Origin: Brevibacillus dissolubilis
GTDB lineage: Bacteria > Bacillota > Bacilli > Brevibacillales > Brevibacillaceae
Assembly: GCF_006170445.1 (NCBI RefSeq)
Contig: NZ_VCNA01000008.1
Span: 62,001 to 126,000, forward strand
Direction: 5' to 3'
DNA length: 64,000 bases
Both the position numbers and the translations under genes were made by a program. Position 1 is the stretch's first letter; each line of letters starts with the position of its first letter. The notes beneath the pieces were generated by a model that searched no databases, was not told the origin of the DNA, and saw only the letters and a program-made list of their open reading frames with translations. Below are positions 41,691 to 50,483 of the stretch, one piece after another.

Positions 41691-42515
41691 ATGAGGACAA
41701 TCATTATGCGCAGTATACATACGCCAGAGGAGCTTTATCAGATGGAACGTCTGCAAGAAGCGGTCTGGGACAAGGAATCCGTCGTTCCGCTTCATATGAC
41801 ACTCACTCTGCAAAAGTGCGGGGCAATCTATCTCGGTGCCTTTGACGGGGACGAGATGATCGGATTCCTCTACAGCTTTGCAGGCAAAGACGGCGATGGA
41901 ACCGCACTCTTTTCACATATGCTTGGGTTCTATCCAGACTATCGCCGTGGCGGGCTGGGTGCGCAGATGAAGTGGCTCCAGCGCGAAGAAGCGATCAAAC
42001 AAGGCTACCACAAAATCAAATGGACCTATGATCCACTCGAAACCGTCAACGCCAATCTCAACATCTCCAAGCTGGGCGGCATCGTCCGCACCTATATTCC
42101 GAACTGTTATGGCGACTTAGACGATGACATGAACCGCGGATTGCCAACCGACCGCTTCATGGTCGAATGGCTGATCAACAGCAAGCGCGTAGAGAACCGC
42201 CGTACACAAGCAGAGCGCCCAAGCATTGCTGACAACGTCCCTTCCATACTGGTCTATCAAAAAAAGGAAGCGAATATCCCAGTCCCGATCAGCTGGAATC
42301 CAGACGTAGATGCAGACACAGTGGCTGTCCCAGTCCCTGGTGTCTTCCAAGAGGTAAAGCGTCACAGCATGGACATCGCCAGAGATTGGCGTAAGATGAC
42401 AGGCGAACTTTTTCAACACTACTTCTCAAAAGGATATATTGTTAGCGAGGTTATTCGCCATCCGCAAGAGCCGGTTGTTAGCTATCTCTTACAAAAAGGA
42501 GTCGATCTTGAATGA
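41691..42515 (+). CDS. GNAT acyltransferase, candidate D-amino-acid N-succinyltransferase
   Basis: 274 aa from ATG 41691 (AGAGGTGATT upstream). Belongs to the COG3375-type GNAT proteins: MERLQEAVWDKESVVPLHMT, LGFYPDYRRGGLGAQMKWLQ (acyl-CoA loop RRGGLG), YHKIKWTYDPLETVNANLNI and GGIVRTYIPNCYGD. The gene overlaps by four bases (ATGA) with an o-succinylbenzoate synthase/N-succinylamino acid racemase gene. In Geobacillus kaustophilus an equivalent succinyltransferase-racemase pair is known to convert D- to L-amino acids through N-succinyl intermediates. That role is inferred from the pairing. Confidence 0.85.
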   Translation: MRTIIMRSIHTPEELYQMERLQEAVWDKESVVPLHMTLTLQKCGAIYLGAFDGDEMIGFLYSFAGKDGDGTALFSHMLGFYPDYRRGGLGAQMKWLQREEAIKQGYHKIKWTYDPLETVNANLNISKLGGIVRTYIPNCYGDLDDDMNRGLPTDRFMVEWLINSKRVENRRTQAERPSIADNVPSILVYQKKEANIPVPISWNPDVDADTVAVPVPGVFQEVKRHSMDIARDWRKMTGELFQHYFSKGYIVSEVIRHPQEPVVSYLLQKGVDLE

Positions 42516-43618
42516 ACATTTCCCGTATCGTCCTGCGCCATGTCGCTATGCCGTTGAAATCTCCATTTGTGACCAGCTTCGGAACTACGACAGACAAAGA
42601 GTTTTTACTGGTTGAGGCCTATGATGAGCAAGGCTTGGTCGGCTACGGCGAAACCACCTCGATGACAGGCCCCTATTACAATGAAGAAACACTCAAGAGC
42701 AACCATCATATCCTCCGCGATTTTCTGATCCCGCTGGTGCTGCACAAGACGATTCAGCATCCAGATGAGTGCATGGAGCTTTTTCACCCAATCAAGCGGA
42801 ATAACATGGCCAAAGCTGCTCTGGAAGGCGCGATCTGGGACTTGTATGCCAAGCAACAAAACGTGTCACTTTCCCGGGCAATAAATGGCGAGAAGAGTCG
42901 AATCCCAGTTGGTGTCTCCATCGGTATACAGCCCGATATTACGGCGATGCTAAAACAAGTAGAACAATTTGTCGCCCAAGGCTATCAGCGGATGAAGGTC
43001 AAAATAAAACCGGGCGCAGATATCGACGTGATGGCAGCAATCCGTCGCGAGTTCGGTGATATCCCATTGATGGCTGATGCCAACTCCGCCTATACACTGG
43101 CTGATATCGATCATCTCAAACAACTGGACGAATTCAACCTGATGATGATCGAACAGCCGCTGGGCCATGATGACATCATCGATCATGCCACCCTGCAACG
43201 GGAGATGACCACCCCGATCTGTCTGGACGAAAGCATCCACACGGTCGACGATGCCCGCAAAGCGCTCGATCTCGGAAGCTGCCGGATCATCAATATCAAG
43301 GTAGGTCGTGTCGGTGGACTCAGCCACTCCCGCGCGATTCACGATTACTGCCATGACCGAGGTATTCCGGTATGGTGCGGCGGTATGCTGGAATCCGGCG
43401 TCGGACGCGCTCACAACATCGCGATTACGTCCCTGCCTGGCTTCACTCTCCCAGGGGATACGTCCGGCTCCGACCGCTACTTCGATCAGGATATCATCGA
43501 GCCTGCTGTCACTGTCCAGGACGGATTCATCGAGATCCCGACCACGCCTGGGATCGGCTACAATCTCAACCACAAGCGGCTTGACGCCGTCACCCTGTTC
43601 AGCGAGACTTACAAATAG
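42512..43618 (+). CDS. Enolase-superfamily N-succinylamino acid racemase / o-succinylbenzoate synthase (MenC family)
   Basis: 368 aa. Muconate-lactonizing subgroup with all catalytic residues: K162-V-K164 (in MKVKIKPG), metal ligands D189 (MADAN), E214 (IEQP), D239 (CLDES), and the second lysine K263 (NIKVGRVGG). NSAR/OSBS enzymes of this length in Firmicutes often do both reactions. No other men genes are nearby and the gene is translationally coupled to a GNAT acyltransferase, so racemisation of N-succinylamino acids is the likelier main job. AAAAGGAG precedes the ATG. Confidence 0.92.
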   Translation: MNISRIVLRHVAMPLKSPFVTSFGTTTDKEFLLVEAYDEQGLVGYGETTSMTGPYYNEETLKSNHHILRDFLIPLVLHKTIQHPDECMELFHPIKRNNMAKAALEGAIWDLYAKQQNVSLSRAINGEKSRIPVGVSIGIQPDITAMLKQVEQFVAQGYQRMKVKIKPGADIDVMAAIRREFGDIPLMADANSAYTLADIDHLKQLDEFNLMMIEQPLGHDDIIDHATLQREMTTPICLDESIHTVDDARKALDLGSCRIINIKVGRVGGLSHSRAIHDYCHDRGIPVWCGGMLESGVGRAHNIAITSLPGFTLPGDTSGSDRYFDQDIIEPAVTVQDGFIEIPTTPGIGYNLNHKRLDAVTLFSETYK

Positions 43619-43648
43619 ACAACCCATCATGGAAAGGAACCCGTCTGC

Positions 43649-44947
43649 ATGTCCAACTCTCAATACGATGTAATCGTGATCGGCGGCGGCCCAGCCGGAC
43701 TGATGACCGCCTACTCTGCCTCCTCCCAAGGAGCACGCGTCTGCCTTGTCGAAAAAGGCGAAAAGCTGGGTCGCAAACTGATCATCTCCGGCGGTGGCCG
43801 ATGCAATGTGACCAATGCCAAGGAAATGGATGAACTGATCAAACAGATGCCCGGTAATGGCCGCTTCCTCTACAGCGCCCTCGCCCAATTCAGCAACAAG
43901 GATATCATGTACTTTTTCGAGGAGCTTGGTGTACAGCTCAAGGAAGAAGACCGTGGCCGGATGTTTCCTGTCACCGACAAGGCGATCACCGTAGCCAATG
44001 CCTTAATCGACAAAATCAAGGAGCAGGGTGTCACCTTCCGTCTCAATTCCCCTGTGGCTCACGTCCTCTACGAAAATAACGCAACCAAAGGCATCCTGCT
44101 CAAAAATGGCGAAACCCTAACCGCTCCCTCTGTCGTCATCGCGGTCGGCGGTTGCTCCGTCCCACAGACAGGCTCTACCGGAGACGGCTACGCATGGGCA
44201 AAAGAAGCAGGTCATACGGTCACAGAGCTTTACCCGACCGAAGTACCGATCACCGCTTCTGATCGCTACATCAAGGACAAAAGCTTACAGGGTCTCTCCC
44301 TGCGCGATATCGAGATGACTCTATTTGATCCCAAAGGCAAGCGGGTCAGCACACAGGACGGTGACATGATCTTCACCCATTTTGGCATATCCGGCCCTGC
44401 TGCCCTGCGTATGGGTCACTATGTCTCCGTCAGCCAGAAGAAACACGGGAAGGCCCCCCTCAAGCTGGAGATCGATCTGTTGCCGGACAAAACCATGGAA
44501 GAGATCGCCACGGATTGCTGGTCTCTTTTGGAGGAGCACCCGAAAAAAGCGGTCAAAAACGTACTTCGCGGTTATATTCCTGAACGCCTTATTCCGGTCA
44601 TTCTCAATCTCTCCGGCATCTCGGAAGAAACTACCGCCAGCCATATGCAAAAGAAAAGCCTGCAAGAGTTCGCCAAGCTGATCAAGCATTTTCCACTCAC
44701 CATCACCGGTACACTTTCCCTAGAGGAAGCCTTCATTACAGGCGGTGGTGTCAGCGTCAAAGAAATCGACCCGCGCACGATGCAATCCAAGCTGATGGAC
44801 GGGCTGTTTTTTGCCGGGGAAGTGATGGACGTGCACGCCCACACCGGCGGGTATAATATCACAATCGCCTTCTCGTCTGGCTACGTCGCTGGTAAGCACA
44901 GTGCCGAGCATGCGATGAGCTTGACCGGGTCAATTATTTCGGGCTAA
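43649..44947 (+). CDS. HI0933-family FAD-dependent oxidoreductase (YtfP-like)
   Basis: 432 aa. N-terminal FAD motif DVIVIGGGPAGLMTAYSASS, then KLGRKLIISGGGRCNVTNAK and NGRFLYSALAQF; the middle has VVIAVGGCSVPQTGSTGDGYAWAKEAGH; the C-terminus has FITGGGVSVKEIDPRTMQSK and FAGEVMDVHAHTGGYNITIA. These are the hallmarks of the HI0933/YhiN/BaiN flavoproteins; B. subtilis YtfP is the local equivalent. Reaction not established for most members. It follows the racemase by 30 bases and is likely third in that operon. Confidence 0.92.
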   Translation: MSNSQYDVIVIGGGPAGLMTAYSASSQGARVCLVEKGEKLGRKLIISGGGRCNVTNAKEMDELIKQMPGNGRFLYSALAQFSNKDIMYFFEELGVQLKEEDRGRMFPVTDKAITVANALIDKIKEQGVTFRLNSPVAHVLYENNATKGILLKNGETLTAPSVVIAVGGCSVPQTGSTGDGYAWAKEAGHTVTELYPTEVPITASDRYIKDKSLQGLSLRDIEMTLFDPKGKRVSTQDGDMIFTHFGISGPAALRMGHYVSVSQKKHGKAPLKLEIDLLPDKTMEEIATDCWSLLEEHPKKAVKNVLRGYIPERLIPVILNLSGISEETTASHMQKKSLQEFAKLIKHFPLTITGTLSLEEAFITGGGVSVKEIDPRTMQSKLMDGLFFAGEVMDVHAHTGGYNITIAFSSGYVAGKHSAEHAMSLTGSIISG

Positions 44948-45112
44948 AACTTTTTTCAAAAAAAATGGTGTTAAGAGGTTTAAAGATGTAAATGGTTGGG
45001 GAATATATGAGTATGTGCTCTTCCTCCCAGGAGAGCGTCTCAGAACCCTACTCCCCCTAAAAGTAGTTGGTTACTGATTCTCACACCTCTACTCCCTTTA
45101 TCTTTATTGCTT

Positions 45113-45143
45113 GGAGCGTCCGCGTAGACGCTCCCTTTTTTTT
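45113..45143 (+). terminator. Terminator after the flavoprotein gene
   Basis: GGAGCGTC / GACGCTCC perfect stem, six-base loop, then a T-run. It lies about 165 bases after the stop codon; the stretch between is C/U-rich and may hold a small RNA. Confidence 0.85.
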
Positions 45144-45203
45144 GCCCTTTTTCGGCTTTTTCTTTTTGCCTTTTGGCTCTGACAAACATATGGATGAAAA
45201 AAA

Positions 45204-45395
45204 TTAAGACCGCACCCAAATAGAGAGTGCGGTCAAGATAAATCCCAATCCAAGCAGACGGAATGTATTGGCTCTTTGTTTGATTCGGCGCTCATCATGT
45301 CCGAGATGAGCAGACATACGGCTTTGCCAGCGCTTGGTGCGTGGCTGTGTCATGACGATGAGACCTGCGATGACCAGAAAAACAGGCAGAACCAT
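45204..45395 (-). CDS. Small two-helix membrane protein, 63 aa
   Basis: 63 aa from the ATG at 45395, four bases after the stop of the EzrA-like gene. Two transmembrane helices (MVLPVFLVIAGLIVM and TFRLLGLGFILTALSIWV) flank a basic loop (TQPRTKRWQSRMSAHLGHDE). The last gene of the TVP38-refZ-EzrA-like operon by spacing. No family recognised. Confidence 0.65.
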   Translation of the reverse strand: MVLPVFLVIAGLIVMTQPRTKRWQSRMSAHLGHDERRIKQRANTFRLLGLGFILTALSIWVRS

Positions 45396-45399
45396 GACT

Positions 45400-48039
45400 T
45401 TACGAGCCACCCTTCTTTTTACGGCGTAGGAGCCAGCTGCCCATGCCTTCATCCTCTTGCTGCCCTTCAATAATCAGTCTGGCCTGCTCAGCCAGATCCA
45501 ATGCTTCGGCAAAATGCAATTGGCGGAAGGCGGTCTCCGCTTTGGTCAACAGATCATTGACCTGCCGGTTTTGGCGGCGGTAGCGGTTGGTGTATTGGAT
45601 CGCACCCTCAGCGGCTTGGCAGGTGACGATCGTTTTTTCTGCCAGCTGGTCGGTCTCCAACAGAATCTCATTGGTCTCGGTCAGCAGGTGTGCCACTTCA
45701 TCGAGACTGTACTGGTATTGCTCCAGTGCGTTTTTGACTTGAGCCAGCATCTGTACGACCTCTTCAAAACGGGAGCGGAGTTCGCTTGGCACGCCCGGCA
45801 GATAGCTGCGCTTGATCTGCTGACGAATCCGCATCAATGCGTTGGAGATCCGCTCCATCTCGTCTAAGGCATCATCCTCGGTCTCAATCACGAGGACATT
45901 GGCTTCCTCGATGATTTCTCCCTCTACAGGGGCACCTGCCAGAGCTTCCTCATCGGTCTGATATGCATTCGCATCCGTATGGGTAGTCGTATAGACCGAT
46001 TCATAACCGCCCTGTGTAAATGCGCCTTCGTTATCGGTTTCGTACTCATAACGGTAAGCCTCTGCGTCCGTCTCTTCCCCTGATCGAGATGCTCTTCGTT
46101 CCTCTTCTTCGTAGTCATCAGCACTGTCCCAAGCATCATCATCACGGGTGAGCAGTGTGCTTCGCTCGTCCTCGCTGAAGCCTCCGCTGTAGGATTGATT
46201 GCCCCAGCCTGCAGTCTCTTCCGTATTTTCCTCTTTGGAGACAGAGGTGAAGCTGGTTGAGTAGATGACCGTCTCTGCTGCCTGTCCGAATCCGGTACCT
46301 GCTGTGGCCGATGTGAAAGCAGCAGCCGAATCAACGGACTTCGCCTCATCATTTTCACCTACAGCAGAATCCACATTATGAGATTCAACGGTGTCACCCT
46401 GATTGAATGCTTGTCCATCTACCACGTCGGAGTCATCCAAACCCGTTATGGCTTGCGCATCCTGTCCTTCTTGCGGCGCATCGGATTCAGTCCCGATTTT
46501 CTCCTCCGCGGTCGGATTCTCCGCTCCAACAGCCACTGCCGTCGCAGTCGCAGCCACCTGCTGCTTGCTCAGCACGGAGTCTTCCATGCTTTTATAAATG
46601 CTGTCGACATTCATCTCAAACGCTTTGGCATGCGTCTCCAGCAGTGTCAGATTCCCTTCCTCCAGCGCCGATACAGCCGCTTGGAGCAACTGCTTGGCTT
46701 GCAAAAGCGATGTCTCCAGATACGTCTGGCTCAGATCATACCCATCCCCCAGCGCTACGGAGATATCTTGCTCCAACTGTCGGAAATCATTGGTCATCTC
46801 TTTGCGGACCATATCCACATAATGCGGCACCTGCTCCAAGCCCTCCGCCATCTGCTTGAGCATCTGGTGGGCCTGCATGGTGGTTTCATAGGCTTTGAGA
46901 TTATCTCCAGACGCCAGATCAGACTTCACCTGGATACGCAGGTTGTCGATTTTATCCATATTGGTCTTCATCTCATGAAAAGCAAGTCCATACTCCAGAC
47001 GCACCTCGGATAGCTTGCGTTCGACATGCTCGTACAGCTTGCCGATCTCTGGAAGCACCACTTTGTTCTCCGTCTTGGTCTTGACCACTTTGGAGGCGTC
47101 GTTTTTGAGCTCATTGACTTCCACTTCCATCGCGCTGAGCATCTCCCGGCCTTCATTGATCAGACCAAGTGCCAGCTGAAAACGGAAACGGTCACACGCA
47201 TCATCTGCTTCGAGAATGATCATCTCCACATCGGGAATCTGCATTTTGAGCAGGTTTTCTTTGCGGTTAGCAAGCTCGGTCAGGCGCTCCTCGGTCAGAC
47301 CGGTTGTACGGCGAAGCGACTTTTCCACTTCGAGCGTCTGGATTTTCTCCACCAGCTCTTCTTTCCAATATTCAACATCATCAATCTCTTTGAGCAGATT
47401 GCGGCGGCGCATGAACAGATACGCCAGATACACAGTGAGTACGGTCAAGCCCAGCACGACGAGATACATCCACCATGGAATATAAGTCCAGATCGTGTTT
47501 TCCTGCGAGATCGGCTCTTCAGCCGCCGTTGTTGCCGCCGTGCCTGCAGCTGGTGTGGCCGTGCTGGTTGTCGGACTCTTGATCTCGTTGTTCACCTCAG
47601 TGACGAACTGCTCGATCCCCTTGGCATACTCCTTCTGGTTGCTCCAGGACAGGTAGAAGGTAGAGATTTTCTCGTGCAAAAGTTCCATCTCCATGCCCTT
47701 GTCGATCAGGTTGGGACCCGGATAGACACCCAGCTGATCCGTATTAGCATCGAGTACGATCATCATCGTATTGTCACTCAGATTGTAATTGTCGTACAAT
47801 TTTTGCGCGTATTCATCAGGGGAGGCAGCTTCAGGCGTCGTGCCCTCTACTACGACCACTTTGTATTTATCTGGGTAAGCGGCAAGTGATTCTTCCAGCT
47901 TCTTGATATCTTCTTTTTTCAGGTGGTTGGCTTCGTCTTGCACCGCTTCATCGGTTTTTTCAGGAAACGGCGCTGCCGCTGCCGGTGAACTGAAGCAGAG
48001 AAGAGAGGCCAAACCCGCGAGCATGACTAGTTTTTTCAC
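45400..48039 (-). CDS. TPM domain fused to an EzrA-like cytoplasmic region
   Basis: 879 aa from a GTG. Signal peptide (FSSPAAAA-PF), then an extracytoplasmic TPM domain (about 27-155; YKVVVVEGTTPEAASPDEYA, MMIVLDANTDQLGVYPGP), one transmembrane helix (MYLVVLGLTVLTVYLAYLFM, near 190-210), and a long cytoplasmic coiled-coil region (EIDDVEYWKEELVEKIQTLE). An acidic low-complexity insert (about 505-725) separates this from a C-terminal segment close to the end of EzrA (YTNRYRRQNRQVNDLLTKAE, AEALDLAEQARLIIEG). EzrA regulates FtsZ rings. The gene lies beside a RefZ-like gene, as ezrA does in Bacillus. TPM domains also occur in photosystem-repair and phosphatase-like proteins. Confidence 0.8.
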   Translation of the reverse strand: MKKLVMLAGLASLLCFSSPAAAAPFPEKTDEAVQDEANHLKKEDIKKLEESLAAYPDKYKVVVVEGTTPEAASPDEYAQKLYDNYNLSDNTMMIVLDANTDQLGVYPGPNLIDKGMEMELLHEKISTFYLSWSNQKEYAKGIEQFVTEVNNEIKSPTTSTATPAAGTAATTAAEEPISQENTIWTYIPWWMYLVVLGLTVLTVYLAYLFMRRRNLLKEIDDVEYWKEELVEKIQTLEVEKSLRRTTGLTEERLTELANRKENLLKMQIPDVEMIILEADDACDRFRFQLALGLINEGREMLSAMEVEVNELKNDASKVVKTKTENKVVLPEIGKLYEHVERKLSEVRLEYGLAFHEMKTNMDKIDNLRIQVKSDLASGDNLKAYETTMQAHQMLKQMAEGLEQVPHYVDMVRKEMTNDFRQLEQDISVALGDGYDLSQTYLETSLLQAKQLLQAAVSALEEGNLTLLETHAKAFEMNVDSIYKSMEDSVLSKQQVAATATAVAVGAENPTAEEKIGTESDAPQEGQDAQAITGLDDSDVVDGQAFNQGDTVESHNVDSAVGENDEAKSVDSAAAFTSATAGTGFGQAAETVIYSTSFTSVSKEENTEETAGWGNQSYSGGFSEDERSTLLTRDDDAWDSADDYEEEERRASRSGEETDAEAYRYEYETDNEGAFTQGGYESVYTTTHTDANAYQTDEEALAGAPVEGEIIEEANVLVIETEDDALDEMERISNALMRIRQQIKRSYLPGVPSELRSRFEEVVQMLAQVKNALEQYQYSLDEVAHLLTETNEILLETDQLAEKTIVTCQAAEGAIQYTNRYRRQNRQVNDLLTKAETAFRQLHFAEALDLAEQARLIIEGQQEDEGMGSWLLRRKKKGGS

Positions 48040-48058
48040 GATTTGTACAACCCCTTAT

Positions 48059-48694
48059 TCAACAGCTTTCACGTACGTTCTCTGACGACATGAGTAAGGA
48101 GCGGAGAAGCTGAATCGTGGCCGAAGTGAGCCACTCACTGAATTCAACGGAACCCGGCTCTAAATAATACACTTCCCGCACCGATTGCGGGTTCAGGTAG
48201 GGATAGATCAACAGACTCGACATAGATAAGAGCAGGGGATCGATCGGAACATTGCGGAATTCACCTAATTCGATGCCTTCCTCGATCACCGTAGCAAAGT
48301 GGTGCTTCCAGCGGTGGATATAGAGCGTCATCACTTCCCGCGCCAGCATCGATTCGACACTCAGCTCCCGCTGGACGACACGGGTGACAGCGGCATGCTC
48401 CTGCTGGTACAGCACATAGAGGCGGACCATCTGCTCCAAACGATAAGACGGATGTGCCCCCTGATTGGTTGCTTCTTCTTTCGACAATATCTGAAAAAAT
48501 TTCTCAAAATACTCCGTCAAGAGGGATTCCAGCAACCCCTGCTTGCCTTGAAAATAATACGAAATCAACGCCAGGTTGACACCGGCGGCCTCGGCAATCT
48601 GCCGGACCGTCGTGCCATTAAACCCTTTTGCGTCGAATAACACAGCTGCTGCCTGGAGTATCCGTTCTTTGGTCTTTTTTGGTTCTACCATCAC
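48059..48694 (-). CDS. refZ: TetR-family regulator, RefZ (YttP)-like
   Basis: 211 aa. N-terminal TetR helix-turn-helix (TKERILQAAAVLFDAKGFNG, TTVRQIAEAAGVNLALISYY), all-alpha C-terminal domain with RVVQRELSVESMLAREVMTL. It lies next to an EzrA-like gene, and close to GGDEF, rpsD and tyrS genes, matching the neighbourhood of B. subtilis refZ, whose product binds sites around the origin and modulates FtsZ during sporulation. Start codons (GTG 48694/ATG 48691) overlap the stop of the TVP38 gene. The RefZ assignment rests partly on context. Confidence 0.75.
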   Translation of the reverse strand: MMVEPKKTKERILQAAAVLFDAKGFNGTTVRQIAEAAGVNLALISYYFQGKQGLLESLLTEYFEKFFQILSKEEATNQGAHPSYRLEQMVRLYVLYQQEHAAVTRVVQRELSVESMLAREVMTLYIHRWKHHFATVIEEGIELGEFRNVPIDPLLLSMSSLLIYPYLNPQSVREVYYLEPGSVEFSEWLTSATIQLLRSLLMSSENVRESC

Positions 48695-49380
48695 GGTTGT
48701 CCCTCCCCTGCATCCCGGTCAGGTTCGACTTCTCCTTGATCACGTCCGCCAAGCTTGGAGCCTCCCCACATCAATAGGCCGAGTACACCCATGACAAGGA
48801 GAAAACGAAGCTTGTGCTCAGAGAAGTTCAACAGATCATGCCCCAGGATCGCTTCAAAGAAGGTGATCGGAGCCTTTCCCAACAGGGTCGCAAGCAAAAA
48901 GCCCGTAAACGAGACTTTGGACAAGCCGGCCGCCATATTGATGACCCCAGACGGAATCACTGGAATCAGCCGGGCCATCAGGACGATGCGAAAACCGTCC
49001 CTCTCGGCATGCTTGTTCAGCTTTTGGAAAAAAGGCAGATGCCCCACCTTCGCCTGTGCCCAATCATGAGCCACATAGCGGGACAACAGAAAGCTCAGAC
49101 ACGCCCCTGTCACCGCACTGAGCCAAGTCAGTACAAAGCCGAAAACCGGCCCGAAAATCACGACATTGACCCCTGCGACCAAAAAATACGGAATGAACGG
49201 GAAAAACGTCTGGAGGATGGTGATAACCGCGCTTATTCCTATGGAAAGAAAGCCAAATGACTTGATATAACCGGCGATCTCATCAATATTGCCACTGCGT
49301 AAGACATGACCCAAGTGTGTCTGGGTCACCACGACGAGAATGACTAGAATGGTAAGTATCGGAACGATTGCTTTTTTCAA
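48691..49380 (-). CDS. TVP38/TMEM64 (DedA-like) membrane protein
   Basis: 229 aa from a TTG eight bases after GAGGGG. Five or six hydrophobic segments, with the family core FFPFIPYFLVAGVNVVIFG, LSAVTGACLSFLLSRYVA and LMARLIPVIPSGVINMAAGL. DedA-superfamily proteins are linked to lipid-carrier or phospholipid translocation across membranes. C-terminal tail is hydrophilic (GRDQGEVEPDRDAGEGQP). First gene of an operon with the RefZ-like and EzrA-like genes, an arrangement pointing to envelope or division biology. Confidence 0.9.
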   Translation of the reverse strand: MKKAIVPILTILVILVVVTQTHLGHVLRSGNIDEIAGYIKSFGFLSIGISAVITILQTFFPFIPYFLVAGVNVVIFGPVFGFVLTWLSAVTGACLSFLLSRYVAHDWAQAKVGHLPFFQKLNKHAERDGFRIVLMARLIPVIPSGVINMAAGLSKVSFTGFLLATLLGKAPITFFEAILGHDLLNFSEHKLRFLLVMGVLGLLMWGGSKLGGRDQGEVEPDRDAGEGQP

Positions 49381-49540
49381 CCGATCAACCCCTCGTCCGA
49401 ATTATGCATGACCCTGTTAATTATAGTACAGATGAGCCAGCAAAAAAAGCGTGATTGATTTGAAATTCGACATTGTTTTCCGCTTTCTTTCATAATAGTT
49501 TGACGATTATAATAAAAGGAAACGGTTACAGGAGGCCAAC

Positions 49541-50356
49541 ATGCGGAAAAAGATGATACTGGGATTACTCCTGTTACTCGGTTGTCTGTTTATTTTTCAG
49601 AATAGAATGACACCTCCTGCCGTTCAAGCGATTGAGTCTAAGCCGATGGTTACGCCAAAACGCAGTACGATCAAGGTCGTCACCTACAATATCCGGGGCT
49701 GCCGCGATGATGAAGGTGTAGCCGATACAGCGGCGATCATCGCTGAACTGAAGGACTTGGATGCAGACATCATCGCCTTGCAAGAGGTGGATCATGGACT
49801 GCCACGTTCCCATTTCGCTGATCAAGCCAAAGAAATCGCAGATCAATTACACATGGACTATCTTTTTTCACCGAATCTTAACCTGTTGATCGGCACATAC
49901 GGCAATGCCCTGCTCTCCCGTTATCCGATCCTCTCCTACGAACAGACAAGGCTCCCCTCCGGCTTCGAGCCCCGTGGTTTGCTGCAAGCGGTCGTAGATG
50001 TCAACGGGGAAGCACTCAACGTATACGTCACCCATCTCGGCCTCAAGAAAAAAGAACGGGAAGAGCAGATTCAGAAGGTCGCAGAAATCCTTGCAGTCAG
50101 ACCCGAATCCCCGACCATTCTCATGGGAGATTTTAATACGAGTCCGCATGATCCACTGCTTACGCCTCTTCGCGGTCTGCTCAGCGATCCGTTATATGAA
50201 AAGCAGCAGCCGGTGACCACGCTGATCACGAAGACTGACACCCCCATCCAGATCGATTATATTTTCCTCTCTCCATCTGTCCGGTTTATCCGGGGCTTTA
50301 CCACCGCACAGAGCCGCTCTGATCATTTTCCGCTGTGTTACGAGATCGCGATGTAA
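49541..50356 (+). CDS. Endonuclease/exonuclease/phosphatase family protein, secreted or membrane-tethered
   Basis: 271 aa. An N-terminal signal/anchor (KKMILGLLLLLGCLFIFQN) is followed by an EEP fold: VVTYNIRGCRDDEGV, DIIALQEVDHGL (Glu), YVTHLGLKKKEREEQ (His), TILMGDFNTSPHDPLL (Asp, Asn) and SRSDHFPL (Asp-His). All catalytic residues are present. Substrate could be a phospholipid headgroup, nucleic acid or phosphoester outside the cell. AGGAGG lies six bases before the ATG. Single gene. Confidence 0.92.
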   Translation: MRKKMILGLLLLLGCLFIFQNRMTPPAVQAIESKPMVTPKRSTIKVVTYNIRGCRDDEGVADTAAIIAELKDLDADIIALQEVDHGLPRSHFADQAKEIADQLHMDYLFSPNLNLLIGTYGNALLSRYPILSYEQTRLPSGFEPRGLLQAVVDVNGEALNVYVTHLGLKKKEREEQIQKVAEILAVRPESPTILMGDFNTSPHDPLLTPLRGLLSDPLYEKQQPVTTLITKTDTPIQIDYIFLSPSVRFIRGFTTAQSRSDHFPLCYEIAM

Positions 50357-50406
50357 GCCTCACTTGGCTCCAACAGCTTGACCTGGCCCTCTCTCCTCGT
50401 ATGAGT

Positions 50407-50465
50407 AAAAAAAGCGCTCATTCCTGCACGGATCTTAGGATTTCATGCAGGAGAGCGCTTTTTTG
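50407..50465. terminator. Bidirectional terminator
   Basis: AAAAGCGCTC...TCCTGCA / TGCAGGA..GAGCGCTTTT long stem, between the EEP gene and the convergent lipoprotein gene. Confidence 0.85.
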
Positions 50466-50483
50466 GATGTGATTAAAAAACAT

